A stretch of 64,000 bases of DNA from Bacteroidales bacterium (GCA_017471045.1 JAFUWZ010000018.1:22046-86045); one strand, 5' to 3'. Positions 1 through 11,293 are shown, counted from the stretch's first letter. Numbers and translations are program-made. Notes: a model not told the origin generated them from the letters alone.

Positions 1-741
1 CTCGATCCACACCGCCTCCGAATGGGAGCGCAAGGAGGAGATCCGCACACACATCGCCGAGCAGCGCACGTCCGAGTGGAGGATCTTGCGCGCCTCATTG
101 AACATCTTCATCTCTTCCTTGGTATAGCCGTTGTCCGTGAAAACGTCGATCTGCGGGATGATGTTGTAGGCCAGCTGGTAAGCGAATTTTTCGGCCTTGA
201 CCGGACGGCCTTCGACCAGGTCCTTGTACTGCTGCCGGAGCTCGGCCATCGCCTGCGCGCCGGCACCCGAGGCCGACTGATAGCTGGCCACGTGGATGCG
301 CGTGATGTGGGAGAGGGCTTCGATGGGCTTGAGGACGACGACCATCAGGATGGTCGTGCAGTTGGGGTTTGCAATAATGCCGCGCGGGCGCACCAGGGCA
401 TCCTCCGGATTGCATTCCGGTACGACGAGGGGCACATCGGCCTCCATCCGGAAGGCGCTGGAGTTGTCGATCATCACGGCGCCGTGCTTCGTGATCGTCT
501 CCGCAAATTCGCGGGAGGTCCCAGCACCGGCGGAAGTGAACGCGATATCCACGTCCTTGAAATCGTCGTTGTGCTGCAGGAGCTTGACTTCCAGCTCCCG
601 GCCGCACCAGTTGTATTTGCGCCCCGCGCTGCGCGGGGAACCGAAAAGGACCAACTCATCCACCGGGAAATGCCGCTCCTCGAGGATCTTCAAGAATTCC
701 TGGCCGACGGCCCCGCTGGCACCGACGATCGCTACTTTCAT
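1..741 (-). CDS. asd: Aspartate-semialdehyde dehydrogenase (3' end outside window)
   Basis: Reduces aspartyl phosphate to aspartate semialdehyde with NADPH, the branch point to lysine/diaminopimelate, threonine and methionine. The protein starts [14 protein letters not shown], a Rossmann GxxGxxG nucleotide-binding motif. It contains NPNCTT with the catalytic cysteine and SYQSASGAG. 247 codons are visible of the usual 330-340, so the C-terminal quarter lies beyond the left edge. It is read leftwards, divergent from the aminotransferase at 819, with 77 bases between them. The start at 741 is the family-conserved Met just before the Rossmann strand. Confidence 0.95.
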   Translation of the reverse strand, partial: MKVAIVGASGAVGQEFLKILEERHFPVDELVLFGSPRSAGRKYNWCGRELEVKLLQHNDDFKDVDIAFTSAGAGTSREFAETITKHGAVMIDNSSAFRMEADVPLVVPECNPEDALVRPRGIIANPNCTTILMVVVLKPIEALSHITRIHVASYQSASGAGAQAMAELRQQYKDLVEGRPVKAEKFAYQLAYNIIPQIDVFTDNGYTKEEMKMFNEARKILHSDVRCSAMCVRISSLRSHSEAVWIE

Positions 742-818
742 AGGGTTTGCTATTTATGGATACACTACTCAACTAAAGTGACTCCAAGGTATGAAAAAAT
801 TTTAAAAATGGCAAAATA

Positions 819-2036
819 ATGACTACTTTTGGTCCTATGAAGATCTCCCAACGTGCCCGGAACATGCCCAGTTCCCCCATCCGGAAACTGGCGAAGTATG
901 CCGAATCCGCCAAACGGAACGGCATCCACGTGTACCACCTCAACATCGGCCAGCCGGACATCCCCACGCCGGAATGCGCCATCGAGGCCGCCCGGCACCT
1001 GGACCGGAAGGTTCTGGAGTACAGCCCTTCGCAGGGTTACAAGAGCTTGCGCACCAAGCTCGTAAGCTACTATGCCGAGTATGGGATCGACCTCAGTCCG
1101 GATGAAATCATCATCACGTCCGGCGGATCGGAAGCCGTGCAGTTCGCCTATATGGCCTGTCTGGACCCGGGAGACGAAATCATCGTGACGGACCCCTCCT
1201 ACGCCAACTACATGGCATTCGCCATCAGCTGCGGGGCTGTGATCAAATCCATCAAGACCTCGATCGATGACGGTTTCCGCCTCCCCCCGATTGAGAAGTT
1301 CGAGGAGCAGATCACCCCCAAGACCCGTGCGATCTTGATCTGCAACCCCAACAACCCGACCGGCTACCTCTACACCAAGCAGGAGATGCGCAAGATCCGT
1401 GACCTGGTCAAGAAATACAATCTTTATCTCTTCTCGGACGAAGTTTACCGGGAATTCATCTACACCAAAGCCCCCTACATCTCCGCCTTCCACCTGGAAG
1501 GGATCGAGGACAACGTCGTCCTGCTGGACTCGGTGTCGAAACGCTATTCCGAGTGCGGCATCCGCATCGGCGCGCTGATCACGAAGAACAAAGCGGTCCG
1601 GGAGGCCGTGATGAAGTTCTGCCAGGCTCGCCTGAGTCCGCCGCTGGTCGGGCAGGTTATCGCCGAAGCGTCCCTGAGTACGCCGCAGGAATACATGGAG
1701 GAAGTGTATGACGAATATCTGAGCCGGCGCAACTTCCTGGTGGACGGACTGAACCGCATCCCGGGCGTCTTCTCCCCCACCCCGATGGGCACTTTCTACA
1801 CAATGGCGCGCCTGCCCGTGGAGGACGCCGAAGCTTTCTGCAAATGGTGCCTGACGGACTTCTCTTACGAGGGGCAGACGGTGATGATGGCTCCGGGCAG
1901 CGGCTTCTATTCCGACCCGTCCGTCGGCCGGGATGAAGTGCGGCTTGCCTATGTCCTCAACAAAGAAGATCTGGCCAAGGCGCTGGTCGTCCTGCAGAAA
2001 GCCCTGGAAACTTATAACGAACTGAAACAATCATAA
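819..2036 (+). CDS. PLP-dependent class I/II aminotransferase (first of tandem pair)
   Basis: A fold-type I aminotransferase of 405 residues. It shows the class I landmarks: the PLP-phosphate region with NPNNPTGYL, the cofactor-contacting Asp in SDEVYREF, the Schiff-base Lys in SVSKRYSECGIRIG, and a C-terminal Arg region near DEVRLAYVL. The substrate cannot be told from sequence; aspartate or aromatic/branched amino acids are the usual choices. An internal ATG at 837 is an equally plausible start. A single base separates its stop from the next gene, a close paralogue (see 2038-3312), so the two are almost certainly co-transcribed. Confidence 0.9.
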   Translation: MTTFGPMKISQRARNMPSSPIRKLAKYAESAKRNGIHVYHLNIGQPDIPTPECAIEAARHLDRKVLEYSPSQGYKSLRTKLVSYYAEYGIDLSPDEIIITSGGSEAVQFAYMACLDPGDEIIVTDPSYANYMAFAISCGAVIKSIKTSIDDGFRLPPIEKFEEQITPKTRAILICNPNNPTGYLYTKQEMRKIRDLVKKYNLYLFSDEVYREFIYTKAPYISAFHLEGIEDNVVLLDSVSKRYSECGIRIGALITKNKAVREAVMKFCQARLSPPLVGQVIAEASLSTPQEYMEEVYDEYLSRRNFLVDGLNRIPGVFSPTPMGTFYTMARLPVEDAEAFCKWCLTDFSYEGQTVMMAPGSGFYSDPSVGRDEVRLAYVLNKEDLAKALVVLQKALETYNELKQS

Positions 2037-2037
2037 T

Positions 2038-3312
2038 ATGGAAACGCTCGCCATCTCCCGGAAATCCTCCGAGATGCCAGCTTCGGCCATCCGTAAGCTG
2101 GTGCCCTTGTCCGACGCCGCCGAGAGCGCCGGAACGAAAGTCTATCACCTCAACGTGGGTGCGCCGGACATCAAGTCGCCGGACTGCGCCATCGAAGGCA
2201 TCGTCGGACGCTGTAAGGACCTGCATCACCTTTCCTACACCCACTCCGCGGGCCTGATGCAACTCCGCAAGGATTTCATCGAGAAGTATTACAAGAAGGT
2301 CGGCATTGACATCGAGGTCAGCGAGCTGCTGGTCGACGTGGCGGGCAGCGAGGCTTTTTCCGTCGCGATGCAGATCGTGGCGGACCGGGGCGACGAAATC
2401 ATCGTCGTGGAGCCCTTCTACACCAATTACCAGACCTTCGCCTTCCTGAACGGCATCACGCTGAAGGCCGTCCATACCGACATCCGCCAAGGCTTCGCCA
2501 TCCCGTCCATGGACGAGTTCGAGAGACTCGTGACCCCCCGGACCAAGGCGGTGCTGCTGTGCAACCCCTGCAACCCTTCGGGCAAACTGTTCAGCAAGGC
2601 GGAAATGCTCGCGATCGGGGATTTCTGCATCCGGCACAAGCTGTTCCTGATCTCGGACGAAGTGTACCGGGAGTTTTGCTATTCGCAGGAACCGCATTTT
2701 TCGGCGATGCAGATCCCGGGTGCGGAGCAGAATGTGATCCTGGCCGATTCGATCTCCAAACGCTATAACCTCTGCGGCGCGCGCATCGGCTGCCTGGTCT
2801 CCCGCAACCAGGAAGTGATGGCGGCGGCACTGAAGTTCGCGCAGTCACGCCTCTGCCCGCCCGTACTGGGTCAATACGCAGCCCTGGGGGCACTGGATAC
2901 GCCTTTCTCCTATTTCGACGAGGTCCGGGCCGAGTATATCCGCCGGCGGGATTTCACGCTCGCGGCGCTCAATGCGATGCCGGGCGTCTTCGCCCCGACC
3001 CCCTACGGCGCCTTCTACACGGTCGCCGAACTGCCGGTGGACAGTGCCGAGGCATTCATCCGCTGGATGCTGACGGAGTTCCGGATGGAGGGTGAGACCG
3101 TCATGCTGACGCCAGCCGCCTCCTTCTACAAAACGACCGGCGAAGGGCTTCGCCAGGCGCGTATTGCTTATGTGCTGGAAGTCCCGGAACTGGAGAAGGC
3201 GATGAAGATCCTCGCCGCGGCGTTGCTGGCCTATCCGGGACGGCTGCGCCACCGTGTAGAACCGCTTGATTTGTATTTGAATGATGAAGCAGCCCTCCCG
3301 AAGAGACCATAA
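2038..3312 (+). CDS. PLP-dependent class I/II aminotransferase (second of tandem pair)
   Basis: Paralogue of the upstream gene, 424 residues, with the same motif order: NPCNPSGKLF, SDEVYREF, SISKRYNLCGARIG (PLP lysine) and a C-terminal RIAYVLEVPELEKAM. The N-termini also align (PASAIRKL against PSSPIRKL). It has about 20 extra C-terminal residues that are basic and not conserved. Retention of all catalytic residues in both copies suggests two active enzymes or a heterodimer rather than a decaying duplicate. Substrate unknown. Confidence 0.9.
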   Translation: METLAISRKSSEMPASAIRKLVPLSDAAESAGTKVYHLNVGAPDIKSPDCAIEGIVGRCKDLHHLSYTHSAGLMQLRKDFIEKYYKKVGIDIEVSELLVDVAGSEAFSVAMQIVADRGDEIIVVEPFYTNYQTFAFLNGITLKAVHTDIRQGFAIPSMDEFERLVTPRTKAVLLCNPCNPSGKLFSKAEMLAIGDFCIRHKLFLISDEVYREFCYSQEPHFSAMQIPGAEQNVILADSISKRYNLCGARIGCLVSRNQEVMAAALKFAQSRLCPPVLGQYAALGALDTPFSYFDEVRAEYIRRRDFTLAALNAMPGVFAPTPYGAFYTVAELPVDSAEAFIRWMLTEFRMEGETVMLTPAASFYKTTGEGLRQARIAYVLEVPELEKAMKILAAALLAYPGRLRHRVEPLDLYLNDEAALPKRP

Positions 3313-3775
3313 AAAGAAAATGGAGCCCCTTGAATCTGTTCCGGCAAGAATTTGATCAAAGCTCCATTCGGGTACCAACCGGAGACTGGCATGACGCAGG
3401 GATTTGTCGCCCCTGCCGTGTCGTTGGCGTCAGCAAAAGTAGGGACGTTTTCCGGAAGCTGAAAGTCGTTCAGTCCCTTTTCTTCCTTTCGCCATTGTTT
3501 CCTTCCTTCACGCGTTTCTTTGCCGGGACTGCGTATCCTTCCCTTGCCGCCGCCGGGGCAAAACCAGGCTGTATTGCCCCGCACCAAAACATAACAAGTA
3601 GAAACATCGGTAGTGTTTCATCGAGTGTGTCTGGAAAAGAGAACCTTCGATGGGGAGCCATCTGGGGGTACAGACTCCAGCTACCGGCGGAGGGCCGTTG
3701 AGCCCGACATCCGTCCGCCCGGATGACCGGGCGTGGAGGGGTGTGCAGCACCTTTACCGAGGATCCAGCGTGCGC
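3313..3775. other. 463-bp non-coding convergent gap rich in hairpins
   Basis: It lies between the stop of the second aminotransferase (+) and the stop of guaA (-). No open frame here has credible protein character. It holds several exact short inverted repeats: ATGGAGC/GCTCCAT (3320/3361 area), GCAGGG/CCCTGC (3396-3416), AGGGAC/GTCCCT followed by TTTTCTTCC (3441-3486, terminator-like on +), CATCGA/TCGATG (3619-3652), CGGC/GCCG (3685-3697) and CGCCCGG-ATGA-CCGGGCG (3716-3733). I could not match it to tmRNA, RNase P, SRP or 6S RNA. Confidence 0.5.
3441..3486 (+). terminator. Putative terminator after the aminotransferase pair
   Basis: AGGGAC at 3441-3446 pairs with GTCCCT at 3473-3478, with an inner CTGAA/TTCAG helix, and is followed by TTTTCTTCCTTT. 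The distance from the gene end (about 130 bases) is long for a simple terminator, so it may end a separate transcript. Confidence 0.4.
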
Positions 3776-4735
3776 CTACTCCCACTCGATCGTTGCCGGC
3801 GGTTTGGGCGAGATATCGTACACGACGCGGTTGACGCCCTCCACCTGGGCAATGATGTCGGTCGCGACCTTCTGCAGGAAATCGAACGGCAGGTTCACGA
3901 CCTCCGCGGTCACGGCATCGACCGAATTGACCGCCCGCAGTGCCACGACGTTGTCGTAGGTCCGACGTCCGTCCTTGATGCCCGTGCTCCTCACCGGCAG
4001 CAGCACCACCGCCGCCTGCCAGATCTCATCGTACAGGCCTGCCTCGCGCAAATCGTTGATAAACACCGCATCCGCTTCCTGCAGGATGTGGATGCGCTCC
4101 GGCGTCAATTCCTCCAGGCAACGCACGCCCAGACCCGGTCCCGGGAAAGGATGGCGGCCCAGGAAATGTTTGTCCAGGCCCAGGGCCTCCCCCACCTCAC
4201 GCACCTCGAACTTGTACAGGTACTTCAGCGGCTCGACCAGGCCGAAATGAAGATCCTCCGGCAGACCGCCGACATTGTGGTGGCTCTTGATCACGCCCTT
4301 GTCGGACTTGGACTCCGCGATGTCGGGCCAGATCGTGCCCTGCGCCAGCCACTTCGCATCCTGGACCTTGCGCGCCTCATCAGCAAATACGTCGATAAAG
4401 GTCTTGCCGATGGCCTTGCGTTTCAGCTCAGGATCCGTAATCCCCTTGCAAGCCGCAAAGAAACGGTCTGCGGCCCGCACGCCGATGACGTTGAGCCCCA
4501 TGCCTTCGTAGTGCTTGAGCACGTCTTCAAACTCGTTCTTGCGCAGCAGGCCGTGGTCCACGAAGATGCACACCAGTTTCCTGCCGATGGCCTTGTCCAC
4601 CAGCAAGGCGGTGACCGTCGAATCCACGCCGCCCGAAAGACCGAGCACGACGACATCCTGGCCCACCTGGGCCTTGATCTCGGCAACAGCATCCGAGATG
4701 AACTGCTGCACGTTGAGTTTCTCTCCGTTGTACAT
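3776..4735 (-). CDS. guaA: GMP synthase, ATP-pyrophosphatase subunit only (no glutaminase domain)
   Basis: Converts XMP to GMP using ATP and ammonia. The 319-residue protein has the PP-loop [10 protein letters not shown] (residues 31-40) and the GuaA dimerisation domain with [13 protein letters not shown], ending KPPATIEWE, the family-typical C-terminus. The usual bacterial GuaA is about 510-525 residues with an N-terminal class I glutamine amidotransferase domain; here the protein begins right before the PP-loop domain, as in archaeal two-subunit enzymes. The region upstream is guaB, so no glutaminase is encoded next door. It is 12 bases downstream of guaB, in the same operon. Confidence 0.95.
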   Translation of the reverse strand: MYNGEKLNVQQFISDAVAEIKAQVGQDVVVLGLSGGVDSTVTALLVDKAIGRKLVCIFVDHGLLRKNEFEDVLKHYEGMGLNVIGVRAADRFFAACKGITDPELKRKAIGKTFIDVFADEARKVQDAKWLAQGTIWPDIAESKSDKGVIKSHHNVGGLPEDLHFGLVEPLKYLYKFEVREVGEALGLDKHFLGRHPFPGPGLGVRCLEELTPERIHILQEADAVFINDLREAGLYDEIWQAAVVLLPVRSTGIKDGRRTYDNVVALRAVNSVDAVTAEVVNLPFDFLQKVATDIIAQVEGVNRVVYDISPKPPATIEWE

Positions 4736-4747
4736 ATCCTGTGTGTT

Positions 4748-6293
<1,546 letters not shown>

Positions 6294-6320
6294 CAACATT
6301 TTTTCCAACAAACCCGAAAC

Positions 6321-7631
6321 CTAGTCGCAGTCCGCATCCGCGAGAGCCTGCAGATAAGGCCTCAGGTCGGCCCACTTGTAATAGGGTCCTTTCCACGGCT
6401 GCAGGCGCGTGATCGTGGTCTCCCGCTCATTGTGAAGAAACTTCACGAGCACATCGTCTTTCCGGTTCTTGTAAAAGATCATCTGGACATTGGTACACAT
6501 CGGGATCTGCTGGAAAGCATACCAGCCATGTTCCCATTCCTCGCCGAGGCGCCAGGTATGGTCGTTGCCTTCCAGGCCCAGGTAAAAGATCAGGGGCAGG
6601 ACGCCTCCGTCGTGGCTGAAACGCAGGTCAGCCGCCTTCGTACTGCCGTCCGAGAGCGCTTCATCGGCCTTCTCCAGGATGTCGGTCACGATCAGCTTGC
6701 CGACACGCCGCAGCACCTCGCCGTTCTCATAGCTGAAGCCGTGCGCATTCAGGGTGGCCGCATTGCGGTACACCCAGTAGTTGAACAACTCGTCCTCCGT
6801 GAAATAAGGGTAGATCGGCTCCACCTTCTCATCCAGGCACTGGCCGATCACTCCGTGGGAGATCAGCGTACCCATGAAGGACTGCATGTTGCCGTTTTTA
6901 ATGCAGGCAGCCGCCGCAGCCGAATCCGTAAACATCCGGTGTGCAAACAGGGTGGGGTCGATCCGCGAGCGCCGGATGGAATCCACCTTCTCCATGCTGT
7001 CGTCCTTGGGCGGGTAAATCGGATTGCGGCCGCCATGACGGACGCGCGTCAACGCCTCGTCGGTACGTCCGTTGGTATAGTAATGGAAATCCAGCGCGGG
7101 CGCCTTGCCCTTCAAGGCCGTGCAGAAGTTCATCATGCTCTGGTTGCAGCGCACGACCGTGCTGGAGACGGCCAGCACGTCCCGGCGGCCACGCTGGCGG
7201 AATACGCGCGGGCAACGCTCGTAGAGACGCTCCGCCACCCCCTGATGTTCCAGGCTCCCCACCTGCGTCAGGTAGCCGCTCATGTCATCATGGAGCGTCT
7301 GGAGGGTATCGATGATCCGCATCACGATACGACCCGTGTCGGTCAGCAAACCCTTCTGATCGAGTTCGCGGAACGTGGTCACCGTCGGCACAAAAGCCTT
7401 GGCCGAGGTATGGTAACGGCTCCCATGGCGACCGAAATGACTGACATAGAAGGGTTTGTACCCGGCAGGAGCCGGCGTATCGTGAAAAGCCGGGACCTCA
7501 TAACAGTGCAACTGGCAGGCAATGCGGGAGGGATCCTCCCCGATCAGTTCACGGGCGGTCTGTGCCTGCAAGGGAAGCAGGCACAAGGCGAAGGAAAAGG
7601 CGGCAAGAAAGTGCCGAGAAAAACTATTCAT
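6321..7631 (-). CDS. Secreted histidine phosphatase (branch 2, MINPP/acid phosphatase-like)
   Basis: 436 residues with a signal peptide (hydrophobic stretch ending LPLQAQ). The phosphohistidine motif SHFGRHGSR (about residue 64-72) and a C-terminal SHDGGVLPL supply the nucleophile and the second conserved His/acid pair of the histidine phosphatase superfamily, branch 2. Close relatives act on inositol polyphosphates or other phosphoesters in the periplasm or outside the cell; the substrate here is not determinable. Its ATG overlaps the end of htpG by 8 bases, so translation is probably coupled, an unexpected pairing of a chaperone with a secreted phosphatase. Confidence 0.85.
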   Translation of the reverse strand: MNSFSRHFLAAFSFALCLLPLQAQTARELIGEDPSRIACQLHCYEVPAFHDTPAPAGYKPFYVSHFGRHGSRYHTSAKAFVPTVTTFRELDQKGLLTDTGRIVMRIIDTLQTLHDDMSGYLTQVGSLEHQGVAERLYERCPRVFRQRGRRDVLAVSSTVVRCNQSMMNFCTALKGKAPALDFHYYTNGRTDEALTRVRHGGRNPIYPPKDDSMEKVDSIRRSRIDPTLFAHRMFTDSAAAAACIKNGNMQSFMGTLISHGVIGQCLDEKVEPIYPYFTEDELFNYWVYRNAATLNAHGFSYENGEVLRRVGKLIVTDILEKADEALSDGSTKAADLRFSHDGGVLPLIFYLGLEGNDHTWRLGEEWEHGWYAFQQIPMCTNVQMIFYKNRKDDVLVKFLHNERETTITRLQPWKGPYYKWADLRPYLQALADADCD

Positions 7632-9513
7632 GATTCAAAAGATGCTGACTGCGAGTGATGAAATCGCTCAGGGCCTTGCCTTTGAGCATGCCGTTGCCGA
7701 GCAGGGCCAGGTCGGTCACCTGCTTGAGCAGGTCGCTGCCCCTGGCGAAATCTTCGGCACTGCCACCGTCGGCTTTGTGCGCCTCCCAGATCTTGTGGAT
7801 CAGCGGATTCTGCATATTGACGATGATATTGTAGGCCTCGGGCATCTGGCCGTAAAAGTTCATGCCGCCGCCAAGGATACTCATCTCGCGGTAACGGCGC
7901 AAAAACTCGCTCTGGGTGATCAGCACGGGAGCTTTGTCTTCGCCGAGGTTCTGCGCTTCGACCTGATAGTCGTTGCCCTCGGGGAGCACCGCCTTGAAGA
8001 TTTCGCTCAGGGCCTTGCTGTCGTCCTCGGACATCTCGGGCTTGACGGCCTCCTCCTTGGGGATGAGGTTCGTCACGCTGTCTGAATCGACGCGCGCGAA
8101 ACGGACGTTCTCCATCTTCTGCTCCAGCAGGTTCACGAAATGGGAATCCAGTTCGCAGTCGAGCAGCAGGACGTCGTAGCCCCTATTCTTGGCCTGCTCA
8201 ATGTAGGCATACTGCTTCTCCAAATCCGTGGCATAGAGCAGGACGATCTTCTTGTCTTTGTCGGTCTGCTGAGGCTCCACGGCCGTCTTGTATTCGTCCA
8301 GGCTGAAGAATTTGCCGTCGGTATTCTTGAGCAGGGCGAACTTGAGCGCACGCTCGCAGAACTTCTCCTCGGTCAGCATGCCGTACTCGATGAAGAGTTT
8401 GATATTGTCCCACTTCTCCTCAAGCTGCTGGCGCGCCGTCTTGAAGATGTCCTCCAGGCGGTCGGCGACCTTCTTGGTGATGTAGGTGCTGATCTTCTTG
8501 ACGTTGGCGTCGCTCTGAAGATAGCTGCGGCTGACGTTGAGCGGGATGTCCGGAGAGTCGATCACGCCGTGCAACAGGGTCAGGAAGTCCGGCACGATAT
8601 TGTCCACGTGGTCCGTGACGAACATCTGGTTGCAGTAGAGCTGGATCTTGTTTTTCTGGATGGCCATCCGCTCCTTGATTTTCGGGAAATACAGGATGCC
8701 CGTCAGCGTGAAGGGATAGTCCACGTTCAAGTGGATGTGGAACATGGGATCCTCCTCGCCGGGATAGAGGGCCCGGTAGAACTTCTCGTAATCCTCATCC
8801 TTGAGTTCGGACGGTGTGCGGGTCCACAGGGGCTCAATGACATTGATGACATTGTCCTCGTCGGTCTCCACGTTCTTGCCGTCTTTCCACTCCTGCTTCT
8901 TGCCGAAGACGATCGGGACGGGCATGAACTTGCAGTATTTGTGCAGCAGCGAGGATATCCGGCCCTTGGCCGCATATTCCTCGGAATCGGCATCCAGATA
9001 CAGGGTGATGACCGTACCGCGATCCTTTTTCTTGCAGGGCTCCATCGTGTATTCGGGAGAGCCGTCGCAGCTCCAGCGGACCGACTTGGCCCCTTCTTTC
9101 CAGGACAGGGTCTCGATCGTAACCTTCCCGGCGACCATGAAGGCCGAATAGAATCCCAGGCCGAAATGGCCGATGATGCTGCCGATCTGGTCCTTGTACT
9201 TCTCCAGGAACTCGCCGGCCGAAGAAAAGGCGATCTGGTTGATATACTTGTCCACTTCCTCTTCGGTCATACCGATACCTTCATCGATGACTTTGAGGAT
9301 TTTTTTCTTCTCGTCCAGTTCGACACGGACTTTCAAGTCCCCCAACTCGCCCTTGAAATCGCCGCTGGAAGCAAGCGCTTTCATCTTCTGGGTGGCATCG
9401 ACCGCATTGGCGACAAGCTCACGCAGGAAGATCTCATGGTCCGAATACAAAAACTGCTTGATGACCGGGAAGATATTCTCGGTGGTTACTCCTATTTTTC
9501 CTTTGTTTTCCAT
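7624..9513 (-). CDS. htpG: Molecular chaperone HtpG (Hsp90)
   Basis: ATP-dependent cytosolic Hsp90. The N-terminal GHKL ATPase domain shows FLRELVANAVDAT (E and N of the N box), DEGIGMTEEEVDKYI, and GHFGLGFYSAFMV. The middle domain includes YFPKIKERMAIQKNKIQLY and NVSRSYLQ with the catalytic Arg. 629 residues, close to the 624 of E. coli. An upstream TTG at 9525 would add four residues, but MENKGKIGV at 9513 is the family-typical start. The downstream histidine phosphatase overlaps its 3' end. Confidence 0.97.
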   Translation of the reverse strand: MENKGKIGVTTENIFPVIKQFLYSDHEIFLRELVANAVDATQKMKALASSGDFKGELGDLKVRVELDEKKKILKVIDEGIGMTEEEVDKYINQIAFSSAGEFLEKYKDQIGSIIGHFGLGFYSAFMVAGKVTIETLSWKEGAKSVRWSCDGSPEYTMEPCKKKDRGTVITLYLDADSEEYAAKGRISSLLHKYCKFMPVPIVFGKKQEWKDGKNVETDEDNVINVIEPLWTRTPSELKDEDYEKFYRALYPGEEDPMFHIHLNVDYPFTLTGILYFPKIKERMAIQKNKIQLYCNQMFVTDHVDNIVPDFLTLLHGVIDSPDIPLNVSRSYLQSDANVKKISTYITKKVADRLEDIFKTARQQLEEKWDNIKLFIEYGMLTEEKFCERALKFALLKNTDGKFFSLDEYKTAVEPQQTDKDKKIVLLYATDLEKQYAYIEQAKNRGYDVLLLDCELDSHFVNLLEQKMENVRFARVDSDSVTNLIPKEEAVKPEMSEDDSKALSEIFKAVLPEGNDYQVEAQNLGEDKAPVLITQSEFLRRYREMSILGGGMNFYGQMPEAYNIIVNMQNPLIHKIWEAHKADGGSAEDFARGSDLLKQVTDLALLGNGMLKGKALSDFITRSQHLLNHE

Positions 9514-9530
9514 AATGCGTGACAATTTAC

Positions 9531-9563
9531 AAAAAAAACGAGGCGCTCACATCCGACGCCTCG
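9531..9563 (-). terminator. Rho-independent terminator of the acyl-CoA synthetase gene
   Basis: On the minus strand CGAGGCG and CGCCTCG form a 7-bp GC-rich stem with an 11-base loop, followed by eight T residues. It lies 52 bases past the stop of the synthetase gene and just upstream of htpG. Confidence 0.85.
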
Positions 9564-9615
9564 ATAAAACTATCAATTTATGTTCCACTGGCAGATTCCC
9601 GCCAATTTGTCAGTC

Positions 9616-11262
9616 TTATTTGTAGAGGAAACGCTTGATGCTCATCTTCGGGGTCTTCTCGAAGGGGACGAGCACGACCTCGACCTTGGCGATCTGGCTG
9701 TAGGCTGGGAGCTTGCGGTTGGCACCGACGCGGACTTTCTCGGGGATATCTGCCACGGCCTCGTCATCGAGTCTGTCGCGTTTGATGGCATCCTTGTCAA
9801 GATAGACCAGGGCGACGATCTTGCCGGCGCGGTCCACAGCCACGGACTCGCCCACATAGGGCTGATTGTTAATGATGGCCTCGAGCTCTTCGGGATAGAC
9901 GTTCTGGCCGTTGGCGGTCAGGATCATGCTCTTGGAGCGGCCCTTGATGAAGATGTTGCCTTCCTTGTCCATCACGCCCAGGTCGCCGGTACGGAGATAG
10001 CCGTCCTCGGTGAAGGCGTTGGCGGACGCCTCGGGGTTCTTGTAGTAACCGATGGTGATGTTCTCACCCTTGGCCTGGATCTCACCGGCGATGTGCTCGG
10101 GATCCTCGGAGTCGATGCGCACGGTCGCGCAGTCCACCGCCTTGCCGCAGGAGCCGGGCACATACTTCGTCCAGTGCTCATAAGCGAGCAGCGGGCAGGC
10201 CTCGGTCATGCCGTAACCGACCAGGTAAGGGAAGTTGATCTTCTTGAAAACGCGCTCCACCTCGGGATTGAGGGCCGCGCCGCCCATGATGAACTCCTGG
10301 ACGTTGCCGCCAAAAGCCTGCACGAGACCGTCCTTGACTTTCTTGTAGATGATCTTGTTGAGTCCGGGCACCTTGAGGGCGAGTTTGACGGCCGGCTTGT
10401 CGAGCGTCGGCTTGATCTTGGACTTGTAGATCTTTTCCATCACGAGCGGGACCGTGATGAGCAGGTAGGGCTTCACGTCCGCGAAGGCTTTCAGCAGGGT
10501 CGCCGGGGTCGGGGCTTTGCCCAGCCAGTAGATGGCCGTGCCGTTACACAGCGGATAGATGAATTCGATCACGAGGCCGTACATGTGGGCCATCGGGAGC
10601 ATGGAGACCATCTTGTCGCCGGCCGGCACGTGGCGCTGGCTGAAGTCGACGTTGGAGCTGAAGTTGCGGTAGGTCAGCATCACGCCCTTCGGGTCGCCGG
10701 TGGAGCCGGAGGTATAGTTGACCGTGGAGAGGTCGTCCCAGTTGTCGGTCGGGAAGACGACATCGTCGGGGCCGTAGCCGTTGGGCCATTTCTCGGCGAA
10801 GAGGGCCTCCATCCGGGCATAGGTCGCGGCCACTTCCTCGCTGGCGGAGTAGAGGGCGCCCCACGTGTCCACATCGATGACCAGCCGGATCTTGGGCATG
10901 CGGGCGATGTCCATTGCTTTCCATTTGTCTTCATTGGTAAAGAGGATGATGCTGTCGGAGTGGTTGGTCAGGAACGCGGCGCTCTCCGGCGTGAAGTCGG
11001 CCAGGATCGGAACGATCACCGCTTCGTAGGTATTGACGGCGAGGTAACTCATACCCCAGCGGGCACCGTTGCGGGCATGGAGAGCGATCTTGTCGCCTTT
11101 CTTCACGCCGAGGGCTTCGAAGACGAGGTGGAACTTTTCGATCTGCGTGGCCATCTGGCCGTATGTAAAACTCTCACCGCCGATGCTGTTGAGGGCGGCC
11201 TTGTCCCAGTACTTGCGGGTTGCGTTCTGGAGACGTTCCAGATAGTGGGGATACTTTTCCAT
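9616..11262 (-). CDS. Long-chain fatty acid-CoA ligase (AMP-forming)
   Basis: Adenylate-forming enzyme of 548 residues that activates fatty acids to acyl-CoA. It shows the ANL superfamily motifs: the P-loop-like YTSGSTGDPKG (A3), YGMTEACPLL (A5), the TGDLG motif (A7), the hinge KGRSKSMIL (A8), and a C-terminal KTPKMSIKR with the adenylation lysine (A10). It resembles the FadD-like proteins widespread in Bacteroidales, which are shorter than E. coli FadD family members with N-terminal extensions. Monocistronic: own promoter (11294-11301) and terminator (9531-9563). Confidence 0.92.
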   Translation of the reverse strand: MEKYPHYLERLQNATRKYWDKAALNSIGGESFTYGQMATQIEKFHLVFEALGVKKGDKIALHARNGARWGMSYLAVNTYEAVIVPILADFTPESAAFLTNHSDSIILFTNEDKWKAMDIARMPKIRLVIDVDTWGALYSASEEVAATYARMEALFAEKWPNGYGPDDVVFPTDNWDDLSTVNYTSGSTGDPKGVMLTYRNFSSNVDFSQRHVPAGDKMVSMLPMAHMYGLVIEFIYPLCNGTAIYWLGKAPTPATLLKAFADVKPYLLITVPLVMEKIYKSKIKPTLDKPAVKLALKVPGLNKIIYKKVKDGLVQAFGGNVQEFIMGGAALNPEVERVFKKINFPYLVGYGMTEACPLLAYEHWTKYVPGSCGKAVDCATVRIDSEDPEHIAGEIQAKGENITIGYYKNPEASANAFTEDGYLRTGDLGVMDKEGNIFIKGRSKSMILTANGQNVYPEELEAIINNQPYVGESVAVDRAGKIVALVYLDKDAIKRDRLDDEAVADIPEKVRVGANRKLPAYSQIAKVEVVLVPFEKTPKMSIKRFLYK

Positions 11263-11293
11263 GAATGGCGTTTTGTTGGTTTTTTGTTGCGGA

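Noticed and set aside
3313-3775. tmRNA, RNase P RNA, SRP RNA or 6S RNA in the gap after guaA
   Set aside because: I looked for the tRNA-like end, tag-reading frame, P4-type motifs and the SRP tetraloop region and found none; hence left as an unassigned structured region.
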